From: Verrucomicrobiales bacterium
GTDB lineage: Bacteria; Verrucomicrobiota; Verrucomicrobiia; Limisphaerales; CAIMTB01
NCBI GenBank assembly: GCA_016795425.1
Contig: JAEUHG010000072.1
Span: forward strand, 1 to 64,000
Direction: 5' to 3'
DNA length: 64,000 nt
In this document: positions 1 to 9,500 of the stretch, one piece after another
How the letters are laid out: each line of letters starts with the position of its first letter
Position numbering within the stretch: the first letter of the stretch is position 1
Notes under the pieces: generated by a model
The model's database searches: none
What the model was told of the DNA's origin: nothing
The model's input: only the letters and a program-made list of their open reading frames with translations
Position numbers and translations under genes: made by a program

Positions 1-105
1 CCGGGCATCGGCGGCATCCTGGATCTTCTCGACAGCCTGCTGTTCAACGCGCCGCTCATGTACCTGTACCTGCGGCATATCCTGACCGCGACGCCGACCG
101 TGTAG
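1..105 (+). CDS. cdsA: Phosphatidate cytidylyltransferase (CdsA), C-terminal end only
   Basis: Only the last 34 codons lie in the window; the gene starts upstream of base 1. The visible tail begins PGIGGILDLLDSLLF, which matches the C-terminal signature of the CTP:phosphatidate cytidylyltransferase family (usual form PGHGG.LDR.DS), followed by a hydrophobic segment and a TAG stop at 103-105. The family makes CDP-diacylglycerol in the inner membrane for phospholipid synthesis. The usual His and Arg of the signature are Ile and Leu here, so the call rests on a short, slightly divergent motif. Confidence 0.7.
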   Translation, partial: PGIGGILDLLDSLLFNAPLMYLYLRHILTATPTV

Positions 106-256
106 GGAAGAGGGTTTTGGGAAGGGGGAAGGGGAATGCGGTCATTGCCCATGCAAAACCAAGTCCGCCTTCCCTCTTCCCCACCGCCGCTTCCCATCCG
201 TTCGGCTGGATCTCACTTGACGCCGGGCGAACTTCCCCACGGCATCCACCGCGACG

Positions 257-1660
257 ATGTCGTATTCACCAGACCGCGCTCGTACCCGAACTACCCCGCC
301 TCTGGACGCTTTCAGGTCGGAAGGCGACCTCAATCTGTCGCCTTTCCGCCAGGCCTGGTCCCGAGAACACCTCGACGCCGCCACCACGGCCCTGCTGGCC
401 GAGGACGCCCAGTATTTCCTTCACCAATCCCTATCCACTCCTTGCCTCAACGTGCTCGAAAGCTGCCAGGGCGCGGCGCTCAGGGACCTTCAAGGCCGGG
501 CCATCCTCGATTTTCACGGCAACAACGTGCACCAGGTCGGTTTCAGCCATCCCAAAGTCATCGAAGCCATCACCCGCCAACTCCACGACCTCAGCTTCTG
601 CCCTCGCCGCTATACCTGCAGGCCGGCGATCGATTTCGCTCGCAAGCTGACCTCCGTGGCGCCTGAGGGCCTGAGCCGCGTGTTGCTGGCGCCCGGCGGC
701 ACCAGCGCCATGAGCATGGCCATCAAATTGGCCCGCGCCGCCACCGGCCGTTTCAAGACCATCTCCATGTGGGAGTCCTTTCACGGAGCCTCCCTCGATT
801 GCATATCGGTCGGCGGCGAAGCCATCTTCCGTCGCGGGATGGGTCCGCTGCTGCCGGGTTGCGAACATGTGCCGCCGCCTGATCCACGCCATTGCCCATT
901 CCATTGCGGCGCCCAATGCCATCTCGGCTGCGCGGATTATGTCGACTATGTGCTGGAGCGCGAAGGCGACGTGGCGGCGGTCATTGCCGAGACGATCCGT
1001 TGCACCCCGTTTATTCCGCCGCCCGACTACTGGCGGCGCATTCGCGAGGCCTGTGACCGCCACGGAGCGCTCCTCATCCTGGACGAAATCCCCATTGGCC
1101 TGGGCCGCACCGGCCGGCTCTTTGCCTGCGAACATTATGACGTCGTTCCCGACATGTTGGTTCTCGGCAAGGGTCTCGGCGGCGGGGTGTTCCCGTTGGC
1201 GGCGCTGCTTGCCCGCGAGTCCTTGAACGATGCGTATGCGCACGGGGCCTTGGGGCATTTCACGCACGAGAAGAATCCCGTCGCCTGCGCCGCCGGATTG
1301 GCCACGCTCCAGATCATCGAGGAAGAAGGACTGGTGGCCCATGCCGCGGAACTCGGGACTTACGCGCTCCAACGCCTTCGCGAATTGGCGGCCCAATTCC
1401 CCCTGATCAGCGACGTCCGAGGACTGGGCTTGGTTTTGGGTGTCGAACTCGGACACCACAATGACGGCGCCTATCGTCCCGCCACCACCGAAGCCGAAAA
1501 GGTCCTGTATGCCTCCCTCCGACGGGGTCTCAATTTCAAGGTGACCATGGGAAACATCCTGACTCTGACCCCATCGCTCACCCTCACCCGGTCTCAACTC
1601 GACCAGGCGCTGGATATCCTTTCGATGTCCCTCACCGAGGTTTCCAGCCCAACGAGATAA
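257..1660 (+). CDS. Class III aminotransferase-fold PLP enzyme, resembles (R)-1-hydroxy-2-aminoethylphosphonate ammonia-lyase (PbfA-like)
   Basis: A 467-residue fold-type I PLP enzyme of aminotransferase class III. The cofactor aspartate is in DEIPIGLGRTG (D276) and the Schiff-base lysine is K305 in LVLGKGLGGG. An N-terminal stretch (FLHQSLSTPCLNVL, then DFHGNNVHQVG) and the Cys/His-rich segment near residues 210-228 are unlike ordinary ornithine or GABA aminotransferases. From memory they resemble proteins annotated as the phosphonate lyase PbfA, which converts hydroxylated 2-aminoethylphosphonate to phosphonoacetaldehyde. No phosphonatase (PhnX) or phosphonate transporter is visible nearby, so the substrate is uncertain. 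The enzyme class is secure; the subfamily is inference. The gene stands alone, 151 bp after cdsA. Confidence 0.8.
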   Translation: MSYSPDRARTRTTPPLDAFRSEGDLNLSPFRQAWSREHLDAATTALLAEDAQYFLHQSLSTPCLNVLESCQGAALRDLQGRAILDFHGNNVHQVGFSHPKVIEAITRQLHDLSFCPRRYTCRPAIDFARKLTSVAPEGLSRVLLAPGGTSAMSMAIKLARAATGRFKTISMWESFHGASLDCISVGGEAIFRRGMGPLLPGCEHVPPPDPRHCPFHCGAQCHLGCADYVDYVLEREGDVAAVIAETIRCTPFIPPPDYWRRIREACDRHGALLILDEIPIGLGRTGRLFACEHYDVVPDMLVLGKGLGGGVFPLAALLARESLNDAYAHGALGHFTHEKNPVACAAGLATLQIIEEEGLVAHAAELGTYALQRLRELAAQFPLISDVRGLGLVLGVELGHHNDGAYRPATTEAEKVLYASLRRGLNFKVTMGNILTLTPSLTLTRSQLDQALDILSMSLTEVSSPTR

Positions 1661-2050
1661 CGAACCTGCACTTCGGGTGAATCCCGCCCATGGCAGGGGG
1701 CGACGGCTCTCCGGAGCTGCGGAACACCACAACACACCCAACATTAACGGCGTCTATTTTCCACCCAAACGCCTGCAGGTTGGCCTAAACGCCGACGTGG
1801 TAGATGACTGGATGATAACCACTTGTTCGCTTGTAATCCAAACAGCCACGTCCAACAACTCGATGTGTTGAGTTCTATTTCACTAACGTTCGGACTTCCC
1901 AAAGCCGATACCTTTATTGGTTACAAGACCAAGCCAGGGGATGGGGTATCGACCACGATAGGCCAGTCGCAACCGCCATCCACTCCGCCAAGGACTCGGG
2001 GGGGTCTGCGCGAAGGAGTTTGGTCGGCCCGCCTATCCAAGAGGAATACA
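1661..2050 (+). other. 390-bp non-coding leader upstream of the chemoreceptor gene
   Basis: No convincing reading frame. A FliA-like promoter sits at 1884-1911, leaving an untranslated leader of about 130 bases. I looked for a GEMM (c-di-GMP) riboswitch because these often precede chemoreceptor genes, but did not find its conserved bases. The translation start is marked by a purine-rich AAGAGGAA a few bases before the ATG at 2051. Confidence 0.5.
1884..1911 (+). promoter_or_regulatory. Sigma-28 (FliA)-like promoter for the chemoreceptor gene
   Basis: TAACGTTC at 1884-1891 and GCCGATAC at 1904-1911 match the flagellar sigma-28 consensus (TAAAGTTT, 11 bp, GCCGATAA) at 6 of 8 and 7 of 8 positions. 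The spacer is 12 bp, one longer than the enterobacterial optimum. The site lies 140 bp upstream of a methyl-accepting chemotaxis gene, the kind of gene FliA normally controls. Read by eye only. Confidence 0.5.
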
Positions 2051-4090
2051 ATGTTCGGTCATCTGAAGTTGGGCACTCGTTTGTTACTGTCGTTTCTGGG
2101 ACTCGCCGTGGTCGTCTTGATCATCGGCTTGGTGGGATTGTTCGGCTCGTTCAACAACGAAAAGATGGTCCACGAACTGGCCGTCGTTCGACTCCCCAGT
2201 GTTCAGAGTCTGAATGAGATTCAGATCAGTGCCGAGGCGATCATTGGAGACCTGCGGACCCTGTCCGTCGCCGGCCTTTCCATGGAGACCCGAAAATCCA
2301 TTTACGAAGGTGTCCGGAAGCAACGCGAGGCTTGGCAAGCGGCCTGGAAGGCCTATGAACCCCTGCCTCAAACCACCGAGGAGGCGGATGTCTGGAAGCA
2401 GTTCGTGCCCGCCTGGGAAGCATGGCGAGCCGAGAACAACAAATACCTCGCCTTGAGCCAAGAGTTCGACGCCAAGGGCATTCTCGATCCCATGGAACTG
2501 GCGAGGATCGTCGAGTTGCTGATCAAGGATCATCACATGCTGGCCAACAAAGTCTCAACGCACCTCCACGACAAGACTGCTGCTTTCGAAGGTGGTCACG
2601 ACCACACAGCCTGCAATGCCGGCAAATGGCTCTCCACCTTTCACACCACCAACAAGGACCTTGAAGCGGTTCTGCAAGCCATCGCCGAACCGCATCGGCG
2701 GTTTCATGAGAGCGTCGCTGCCATCAAGGATGCCATCGCGGCAGACAAGTCCGCCGAGGCCGCCTCGGGATTCAAACAGGACCTCGCCCCCGCGATGCAG
2801 GACGTCTTCAAGCACTTCAACGAGATGGTGGCGGTGATCGATCAGTCCAACAAGGTCTACAAAGACATGCAGGAGGAGTTGTTCGGGCCGCTGGCCGCCC
2901 GCCATGAATCCGCTCAAGCGCTGCTCGATCGTCTGGTCCACATCAATCGCGAAGCGGCGGATGCGACTTCGAAAGCATCCGACGAAAAGACCCGTGCCAT
3001 CCAAACGTTCAATCTTACGGCGATGATCTTCGGTGTCGGCGTGGCGGCGGTGTTGGGTGTGCTCATCACCCGCGCCATCACCCGCCCCATCCGTGCCATC
3101 ACCAGCCAGTTGACCACCGGCTCCGATCAGACCGCGGACGCCGCCAGTCAGGTTTCCAAAGCCAGCCAATCCCTTGCCGAGGGCGCCAGCGAACAAGCGG
3201 CGTCCTTGGAGGAAACCAGCGCCTCCCTCGAGGAAATGGCCAGCATGACCAGCCGTAACGCGGAGAACGCCGCCAAAGCCAACGATCTCGCCAATCAGAC
3301 CCGAGCGGCGGCCGACACGGGCGTCAACGAAATGCAAGCCATGACCAGCGCCATGGCCGAGATCAAGAGCTCCAGCGATAACATCGCCAAGATTATCAAG
3401 ACCATCGACGAGATCGCGTTCCAGACCAACATCCTCGCCCTCAACGCCGCAGTCGAAGCCGCGCGCGCCGGCGAGGCAGGCATGGGCTTCGCCGTCGTCG
3501 CCGACGAAGTGCGCAGCCTGGCCCAACGCAGTGCCGTGGCCGCCAAGGAAACCGCCGCCAAAATCCAGGACTCCATCGAAAAGAGCGAACGCGGCGCGCA
3601 AATCAGCGCGCGAGTCGCCACCAGCCTCTCCGAAATCGTCACCAAGGCCCGCAGCGTGGATGACCTCGTCCGTGAGATCGCCCTCGCCAGCAAGGAACAA
3701 AGCCAGGGCATCAGCCAGGTCAACACCGCGGTGACCCAAATGGACAAGGTCACCCAAAGCAATGCCGCCACCGCCGAGGAAAGCGCCAGCGCCGCCGAGG
3801 AACTTACGGCCCAGGCCGAAACCCTGAAAGGAGTCGCCGCCGAACTCCATCGCCTCATCGAAGGCGCCCACACAAACACCAGTGTCAAGGCTCCCGAAGC
3901 CGCCGCCCCGCCGGCCTCCGCCCGACGCAACCTCGTCCTCGCCACCCCGCAATCCAAGACCGTGGCCGCCAGCGCCCCGCCCAAATCAACCTCCACGGGG
4001 GCCACCTCGAAATCTCGCACCGTTGCGGTTCTCACCGCACCGAATCGCAACCACGAATTGCCGATGGACGGTGACTTCAAGGACTTCTAA
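2051..4090 (+). CDS. Methyl-accepting chemotaxis protein with periplasmic CZB-like zinc-binding segment
   Basis: Membrane chemoreceptor of 679 residues. TM1 covers residues about 12-33 and TM2 about 320-343. The ectodomain between them is helical. It contains a CZB-like segment (about 160-225) with a conserved Cys (about 188) followed by GKWL, then PHRRFH, as in chemoreceptor zinc-binding domains. After TM2 come a HAMP-like linker and the signalling hairpin, with the conserved tip around [18 protein letters not shown] (about 452-470). The protein ends in GDFKDF after a flexible linker, resembling C-terminal tethers for CheR/CheB. I chose ATG 2051 over an upstream in-frame start because AAGAGGAA precedes it and the N-terminus then begins just before TM1. 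No che or flagellar genes are in view. A strong terminator follows. Confidence 0.93.
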   Translation: MFGHLKLGTRLLLSFLGLAVVVLIIGLVGLFGSFNNEKMVHELAVVRLPSVQSLNEIQISAEAIIGDLRTLSVAGLSMETRKSIYEGVRKQREAWQAAWKAYEPLPQTTEEADVWKQFVPAWEAWRAENNKYLALSQEFDAKGILDPMELARIVELLIKDHHMLANKVSTHLHDKTAAFEGGHDHTACNAGKWLSTFHTTNKDLEAVLQAIAEPHRRFHESVAAIKDAIAADKSAEAASGFKQDLAPAMQDVFKHFNEMVAVIDQSNKVYKDMQEELFGPLAARHESAQALLDRLVHINREAADATSKASDEKTRAIQTFNLTAMIFGVGVAAVLGVLITRAITRPIRAITSQLTTGSDQTADAASQVSKASQSLAEGASEQAASLEETSASLEEMASMTSRNAENAAKANDLANQTRAAADTGVNEMQAMTSAMAEIKSSSDNIAKIIKTIDEIAFQTNILALNAAVEAARAGEAGMGFAVVADEVRSLAQRSAVAAKETAAKIQDSIEKSERGAQISARVATSLSEIVTKARSVDDLVREIALASKEQSQGISQVNTAVTQMDKVTQSNAATAEESASAAEELTAQAETLKGVAAELHRLIEGAHTNTSVKAPEAAAPPASARRNLVLATPQSKTVAASAPPKSTSTGATSKSRTVAVLTAPNRNHELPMDGDFKDF

Positions 4091-4119
4091 CAACGCGACG
4101 TCACCGACGCACCCCAAGG

Positions 4120-4155
4120 AACCCCGCCGACGAAGGTCGACGGGGTTCTTGTTTT
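4120..4155 (+). terminator. Intrinsic terminator after the chemoreceptor gene
   Basis: AACCCCGCCGAC (4120-4131) and GTCGACGGGGTT (4136-4147) form a 12-bp stem with one mismatch and a GAAG loop, followed by the T-rich tail CTTGTTTT. It sits 29 bp after the stop codon and separates this transcript from the phosphodiesterase gene. Confidence 0.88.
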
Positions 4156-4194
4156 CTCTGGTCTGGTTTCATCGTCTGCGGCTTCCATCTTCCA

Positions 4195-5028
4195 GTGCCT
4201 TCCGCCGAACTCCTGACCCGCGTCCAGGCCCTGGTTCTCATGATCCTCGTGATCTGCGCCCCGCTCCCTGCGGCCGACCTGCCTGCCTCTCCCCATCCCT
4301 TCATCGTCATCGCCCATCGCGGTGAACATTCGCGCGCACCCGAAAACAGCCTTCGCTCCTTCCGCAATGCCATTGAAGCCGGCCTCGACTACGTCGAGAT
4401 GGATGTCCGCCGCACCCGTGACGGATCCCACGTCCTCATGCATGATCGCACCATCCATCGCACCACGGACGGACACGGACGCGTCGAGGAATTGGATTTT
4501 GCAACGCTTCGATCCTACACGCTGCGCGATACGAACACGCCAACCGCCGCACCGGAGCGGGTGCCTTCCTTCGAAGAGGCACTCGCCGCCTGCCGCGGGC
4601 GCATCAACATCTACCTGGATTTCAAGGACGGCGATCCCGCTCAACTCCTGCGTAGCATCCACCACGCCGACATGACCCGTCGCGTCCTGGTCTATTGTTC
4701 CAACGATAAGATCACCCATTGGCACGATGCAGCCCCCGAACTCCCCCTGATCGTGAGCCCACCGAATCATCTTGGAAAAAGCCCAACCGGTCTCGTCGAC
4801 TGGGCCAAAGCGCAGAGGGTGGAGGTCCTTGATGGCTCCTGGGACCACTATTCCCCGGAAGCGGTCCAGGCCGCCCAAGCCGCGGGCATCCGCATCTGGC
4901 CGGACATCCAGGACGGCAAGGAGAATCCCGAATACTGGCAGCGTGTCCTTGCCTTAGGATTCTCCGGAGTCCAGTCCGACCTTCCTGTCCCATTGGCGAG
5001 CTGGCTGAAGACGAAGGGTCGACGTTAG
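4195..5028 (+). CDS. Secreted glycerophosphodiester phosphodiesterase (GDPD family)
   Basis: A 277-residue GDPD-family TIM barrel that hydrolyses glycerophosphodiesters to glycerol-3-phosphate and an alcohol. Diagnostic motifs are IAHRGEHSRAPENS (catalytic H41 and R42, metal ligand E44), EMDVRRTRDG and MHDRTIHRTTDG, in the usual order. An N-terminal hydrophobic stretch (LVLMILVICAPLPAAD) looks like a signal peptide, so the enzyme probably acts in the periplasm. The start is GTG at 4195; ATG at 4240 would leave only a minimal signal peptide. The terminator just upstream makes this a separate transcription unit. Confidence 0.92.
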   Translation: MPSAELLTRVQALVLMILVICAPLPAADLPASPHPFIVIAHRGEHSRAPENSLRSFRNAIEAGLDYVEMDVRRTRDGSHVLMHDRTIHRTTDGHGRVEELDFATLRSYTLRDTNTPTAAPERVPSFEEALAACRGRINIYLDFKDGDPAQLLRSIHHADMTRRVLVYCSNDKITHWHDAAPELPLIVSPPNHLGKSPTGLVDWAKAQRVEVLDGSWDHYSPEAVQAAQAAGIRIWPDIQDGKENPEYWQRVLALGFSGVQSDLPVPLASWLKTKGRR

Positions 5029-5200
5029 CGGAAGGCCCGCTCAGGACCGCAAGACGCCGCATTCCTGCCTCGACGCACTTGGAGAAGTCGCCCGACCTGC
5101 CCATCCTGGTTCGAGAGTACAAATGAACCTCGGGACCCTGCGCACCTCGTAGCAGCCCGACGAGGGCTACCTGATTGGACCCATTTCCAACTCAGGTAGA

Positions 5201-5221
5201 CCCTGTCGCGCTGCGACAGGG
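5201..5221. repeat. Short perfect palindrome of a dispersed family (copy 1)
   Basis: CCCTGTCGC (5201-5209), a 3-base centre, then GCGACAGGG (5213-5221). The same palindrome recurs in two other intergenic gaps (39296-39316, one mismatch, and 58442-58462). The 258-bp gap between the phosphodiesterase and cupin genes holds nothing else I can identify. Confidence 0.6.
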
Positions 5222-5286
5222 CAATCCCGACTCGATGCAGTTTATGGTCCCAATATGGGGCTGGATTTCGGAAAACCATTCTTCCC

Positions 5287-5766
5287 ATGAACAAAGTCAA
5301 CATCGCAAATCTCCCTGATGAATCCTGGGTTTCGCCAAAAGAAAAGTTCGCTGGATCCGGCAAGGAAATTTCCGAGGCTCTGGGGCGTAAACCTCAATCG
5401 ACGGATCTCATGGAACGTCATCCGTTCGACGTCGAGATGATCCGCATCCCACCGGGCAAAGCCAACTACCCGTATCATTCGCACTCGGCGCAGTGGGAGT
5501 ATTATCAGGTCCTTTCGGGCCGCGGCATCGCCCGTCACCAAGGCGGACAAACACCCATCGAACCGGGTGACGCATTCCTCTTCAAACCCGGCCAACCGCA
5601 CCAACTCATCAACGACGGCTCCGAGGATCTCGTCGTGCTCGTGGTGGCCGACAATCCCATTGGCGAATCCTGTCATTACCCCGACAGCGGGAAATGGTTG
5701 GTTCGCTCGCCGGAACGACGCCTCCTGAATGACGGACCCACTGACTATTACGATGGAGAAGAGTAG
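5287..5766 (+). CDS. Cupin-domain protein
   Basis: A 159-residue single-domain cupin. The first motif is PYHSHSAQWEYYQVLSGRG, carrying the two metal-ligand histidines and the glutamate. The second is GDAFLFKPGQPHQLIN, with the fourth ligand histidine. These suggest a metal-binding double-stranded beta-helix. There is no signal peptide, so it is probably cytoplasmic. The substrate cannot be read from sequence; such proteins act as isomerases, dioxygenases or sugar-binding modules. It converges with the DUF1080 gene, with 1-3 bases between the stops. Confidence 0.85.
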   Translation: MNKVNIANLPDESWVSPKEKFAGSGKEISEALGRKPQSTDLMERHPFDVEMIRIPPGKANYPYHSHSAQWEYYQVLSGRGIARHQGGQTPIEPGDAFLFKPGQPHQLINDGSEDLVVLVVADNPIGESCHYPDSGKWLVRSPERRLLNDGPTDYYDGEE

Positions 5767-5769
5767 CTC

Positions 5770-6366
5770 TCAGGGAAGGGTCTGGATTCGGAAGTTCCGA
5801 AATTCGAACGACCGTTCCTCCGCCTGAATGCCGAGGTAACCGGACATACGGTCGATTTTGTCGGTTTCCCAGACCTTCTTTCCATTCAACTCCAGTACCG
5901 CCCGCACTCCACGGACTTCGAGGCGGAACTTGGACCATGGCGTATCATCCTCGATATCAGGCCCCTCTCCCGTCGCCGGCAGAATGCGTTGGGTTCCACG
6001 AACCAGTGCGCCCCACATGTCGCGGCGCAGGTTGATTTGCCAGCCATCCGTCGGCCACGGCTTGCCATCGAGGCCAACTCGAAAGAAGAGCCCGCTGTCA
6101 TACCGCTCGACAAGCGGTCGCAGCTCTACGTCGAGGATGAAATCACGGTACTCCTGGTCGGTGCGCAACCAACCCATGCCGCCCACCAGACGGAGATTGC
6201 CGTTGTTGGCTTCGAATTTAGCGTCGTGGACAGCCCGCCAACCGGTCAGGTCCTTGCCATTGAAAAGGGGCAACCATTCAGGCGACTCGGCCCCGATGAC
6301 CCCGATGAGGCTGAGCAGCGATACCATGACCCAACGGGCAGGATGGACCCGACGAACCGTGTTCAT
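5770..6366 (-). CDS. Secreted DUF1080 (3-keto-disaccharide hydrolase-like) protein
   Basis: A 198-residue protein with an N-terminal signal peptide (about residues 10-26) followed by a DUF1080 concanavalin-like fold. It has the usual opening LFNGKDLTGW, then WLRTDQEYRDFILDVELR and a central SGLFFRVG strand. The family is abundant in Verrucomicrobia and Planctomycetes; members include 3-keto-glycoside hydrolases and glycan-binding proteins. The length is that of the bare domain. It reads toward the cupin gene and is probably exported to act on or bind sugars. Confidence 0.88.
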   Translation of the reverse strand: MNTVRRVHPARWVMVSLLSLIGVIGAESPEWLPLFNGKDLTGWRAVHDAKFEANNGNLRLVGGMGWLRTDQEYRDFILDVELRPLVERYDSGLFFRVGLDGKPWPTDGWQINLRRDMWGALVRGTQRILPATGEGPDIEDDTPWSKFRLEVRGVRAVLELNGKKVWETDKIDRMSGYLGIQAEERSFEFRNFRIQTLP

Positions 6367-6561
6367 GGTGCGCAGTCTCTGCGCACCCGGGCCGGCGAGG
6401 TCAAGCGGGCAGGGTTCGACGGCGAACCCAGAATCCCAGAGATTATCTGCTCAATCGTTTGACTTATCGCTGTCCGTTTGGCAATTGGCTACGGCTCCAG
6501 ATCGGGTCAACGCTCCACGCCTCGCCCGACGCTTCGAGTCATCAGCCCAGCCCTTACTATC

Positions 6562-9500
6562 ATGCGCCCTCACGCTGTGCCCTGTCGCCGCCTTGCGCCG
6601 ACCATCCCCCCCACAATCGCCTTCCTCCCGCGCTTCACGCCTCGGTATCGCGGCATCCATTCCTTCGTACTCTTGGGATGCTGGTTGTTGATGTCCCTTC
6701 TCTCAGCGCACGCGCAGATCCCGCTCACCAATGGCGCCCAACACACCGGTGACATCAATCCTGGAGGCGATTCTGACAACTGGAGTTTTTCAGCGCCTGC
6801 CGGTGCCGCAGTCATGGTGCGTGTCGGGGCTACGAACTTCACCCCTCGCATCCGGGTGTTCGGTCCCGCGAACGAACCGGTCGCGGACATCGTGGCGGGA
6901 AACACCTTTGCTCGGGACGGCGCCCTGACCACGACCGCGACCAACGCGGGCAACTACACCGTCCTTGTGAGTGCCGCCACGGCGACTCAGGTGGGCACGT
7001 ATGGCCTGCATTTGGTCGTCGCCCCCGGAACCCCCACCGTTCCCACCGGGGACCAAGGCGGCGAACTGGTCAATGGAGCTCATCATGCTGGCGAACTCAC
7101 CCTGGGGGACCTGGATGCCTATCAATTCCAGGCCAACGCCGGCGATAGCCTGATGGTTCGCATGGGCGGACCGTCGCTGACCCCGTGGTTGCGGTTGATC
7201 GGACCAACCGGCGCGTTGGTGGCTCAAACGACATCAGGAAATACTTTTGCCCGCGACGGTTTCCTCAATCTCCAAGCCACCAATGCCGGTACGTACACCC
7301 TGATCGCCAGCGCCACTTACGAGAGCCAAATCGGATCCTACGGACTAAGTTTCGCCCGTGCTCCCGGCGCGTTCGTGGTGTCTTCCGGAGACCAAGGCGG
7401 CACCTTGACCAATGGCTTCCGTCACACGGGTTCACTCGACATCGGCGAATTCGATGTCTGGGGATTCGCCGCCAATGCCGGTGACGGATTGATGGTTCGC
7501 ATGGGATCCACGGAATTGACGCCCTGGCTCCGACTCTTCGGACCAAACGGCTCGCTGATCGCCGAAGCCACCTCGGGCAACACCTTTGCCCGAGACGGTT
7601 CTCTGGCGCTTCAAGCCACCAACGCCGGCAACTACACGCTCGTGGTCGGCGCCACCTACTCAGGCCAGAACGGAACCTACCAACTCAACTTCGTCCAAGC
7701 CCCAGGCGCCGTGAGCCTCGCCACGGGCGATCAAGGCGGCGATCTCACCAATGGATCCAAGCACCTCGGCGACCTCGAGGTCGGCGACATCGATGTCTAC
7801 CGCTTCGAAGCCACCGCGAATGAGTCCGTCATGGTGCGCGTCGGAGCCACCGAATTCACGCCATGGTTGCGCCTCTACAGCCCGAACGGCGCGCTCATCG
7901 ACGAAACCACTTCCGGCAACGCCTTCGCGCGAGATGGCGTGCTGACGACCGTGGCCACCAATGCCGGGATTCATACCCTCGCGGTGAGCGCCACCTATGG
8001 CGGGCAAGCCGGCGCCTATGACCTCAGCTTTGTCAGAGGCACTTCGCCCCTCCAAATCACCGCCGGCGACGAAGGCGGCGAGTTGATCAGCGGCACCCGT
8101 GTCTTCGGCAACATCGACCTCGGCGACCTCGACGCCTACCAATTCGAAGCTCTTTCCGGCCAAGGCCTCGTCATTCGCATGGGAGCGACCAATCTCACAC
8201 CCTGGCTCCGACTCTACGGACCCACCGGCGCGTTGATCGCCGCCACCACCTCGGGTAACTCGTTCGCTCGCGATGGAAGCCTGACCCTGCAAACCACCAA
8301 CGCGGGTCTCCATACACTCGTCGTCAGCGCGACCTATGGCGGGCAGATCGGAACCTATGGCCTCGAGATGGTTCGCGCAGCCACCGGGATCGTCCTCACC
8401 CCCGGCGATGAAGGCGGTAACTTGATCAACGGTTTCACCAACGTCGCCACGCTCGACCTCGGCGATCTCGATGTCTGGTCCTTCTTCGGCACCCCGGGCG
8501 ACAGCAACGTCCTCCGAGTTATTGCCACCAACTTCACGCCGTGGATTCGGCTTTATGGACCCACCGGCGCTCTGGTGGATGAGACCACCTCGGGCAACTC
8601 CTTCGCCCGCTCCGGCGTGGTCAGCATGACCATCACCAACGAAGGCCTCTACACCGTGGTGGTCGCCGCGACCTATGCCGGGCAGTTTGGCACCTACATG
8701 TTCAAACAATCCCGAGTCCCGCCCGATCTCATCGTGCCCGAGACTCAAGTCCTCGACGAAGGCGCCACCCTGGCCGTAGGCATCTCGGCCCAGGACCCCG
8801 ACGAACCCAACAAGCCCCTGACCTTCACCCTGATTTCCGGTCCGCCCGGACTCGCCTTTGCCATTGCAGGCCCGACCAACGCGACATTGGCGTGGCCCAC
8901 CTCGGAGGCCACCGGGCCGGTCACGAACGAGATCGTGGCGAGTGTCACGGATTTCGTGAATGGCAAAGCCTTCATCCGCACCAACCACTTCACCGTGGTG
9001 GTCAACGAAATCAACACGGCGCCTCAGCTCGTGGTGCCTGCCAATCAAACCATCGACGAACTCACCTCGTTGACGGTTTCAGCCTCCGCCACCGATGCGG
9101 ATCTTCCCGCCAACACCCTCCGCTTCTCCCTGGTCGCGCCGCCGGACGGCATGACCATCGATCCCGTTTCCGGCGCCATTTCCTGGACGCCCTCCGAGGC
9201 CCAGGGACCTTCCAGCCAAGTGGTGACCGTGGTGGTCACCGATGACAACCCGTGGGCGGTGAATGCCAAATCCATCAGCGTCACCAACCAATTCACTGTC
9301 ACCGTCCGCGAAATCAACCTGCCGCCTGTACTCACCATTCCTGGCAACCAGACCCTCGACGAGAACACGCCCTTGTCGGTGAAAGCCGGTGCCGCCGACC
9401 CTGATCTGCCGGCCAACGCCCTCGCTTTCCGACTCATCGCGCCGCCCGCTGGCGCGGCGATTGATCCCATCACTGGGGCCATCACCTGGACGCCCTCCGA

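Noticed and set aside
1861..2050. GEMM-type c-di-GMP riboswitch in the chemoreceptor leader
   Set aside because: The conserved core bases and paired stems are not present by eye.
2555..3952. 465-codon open frame antisense to the chemoreceptor
   Set aside because: Low-complexity Gly/Asp composition; the chemoreceptor frame has clear domains.
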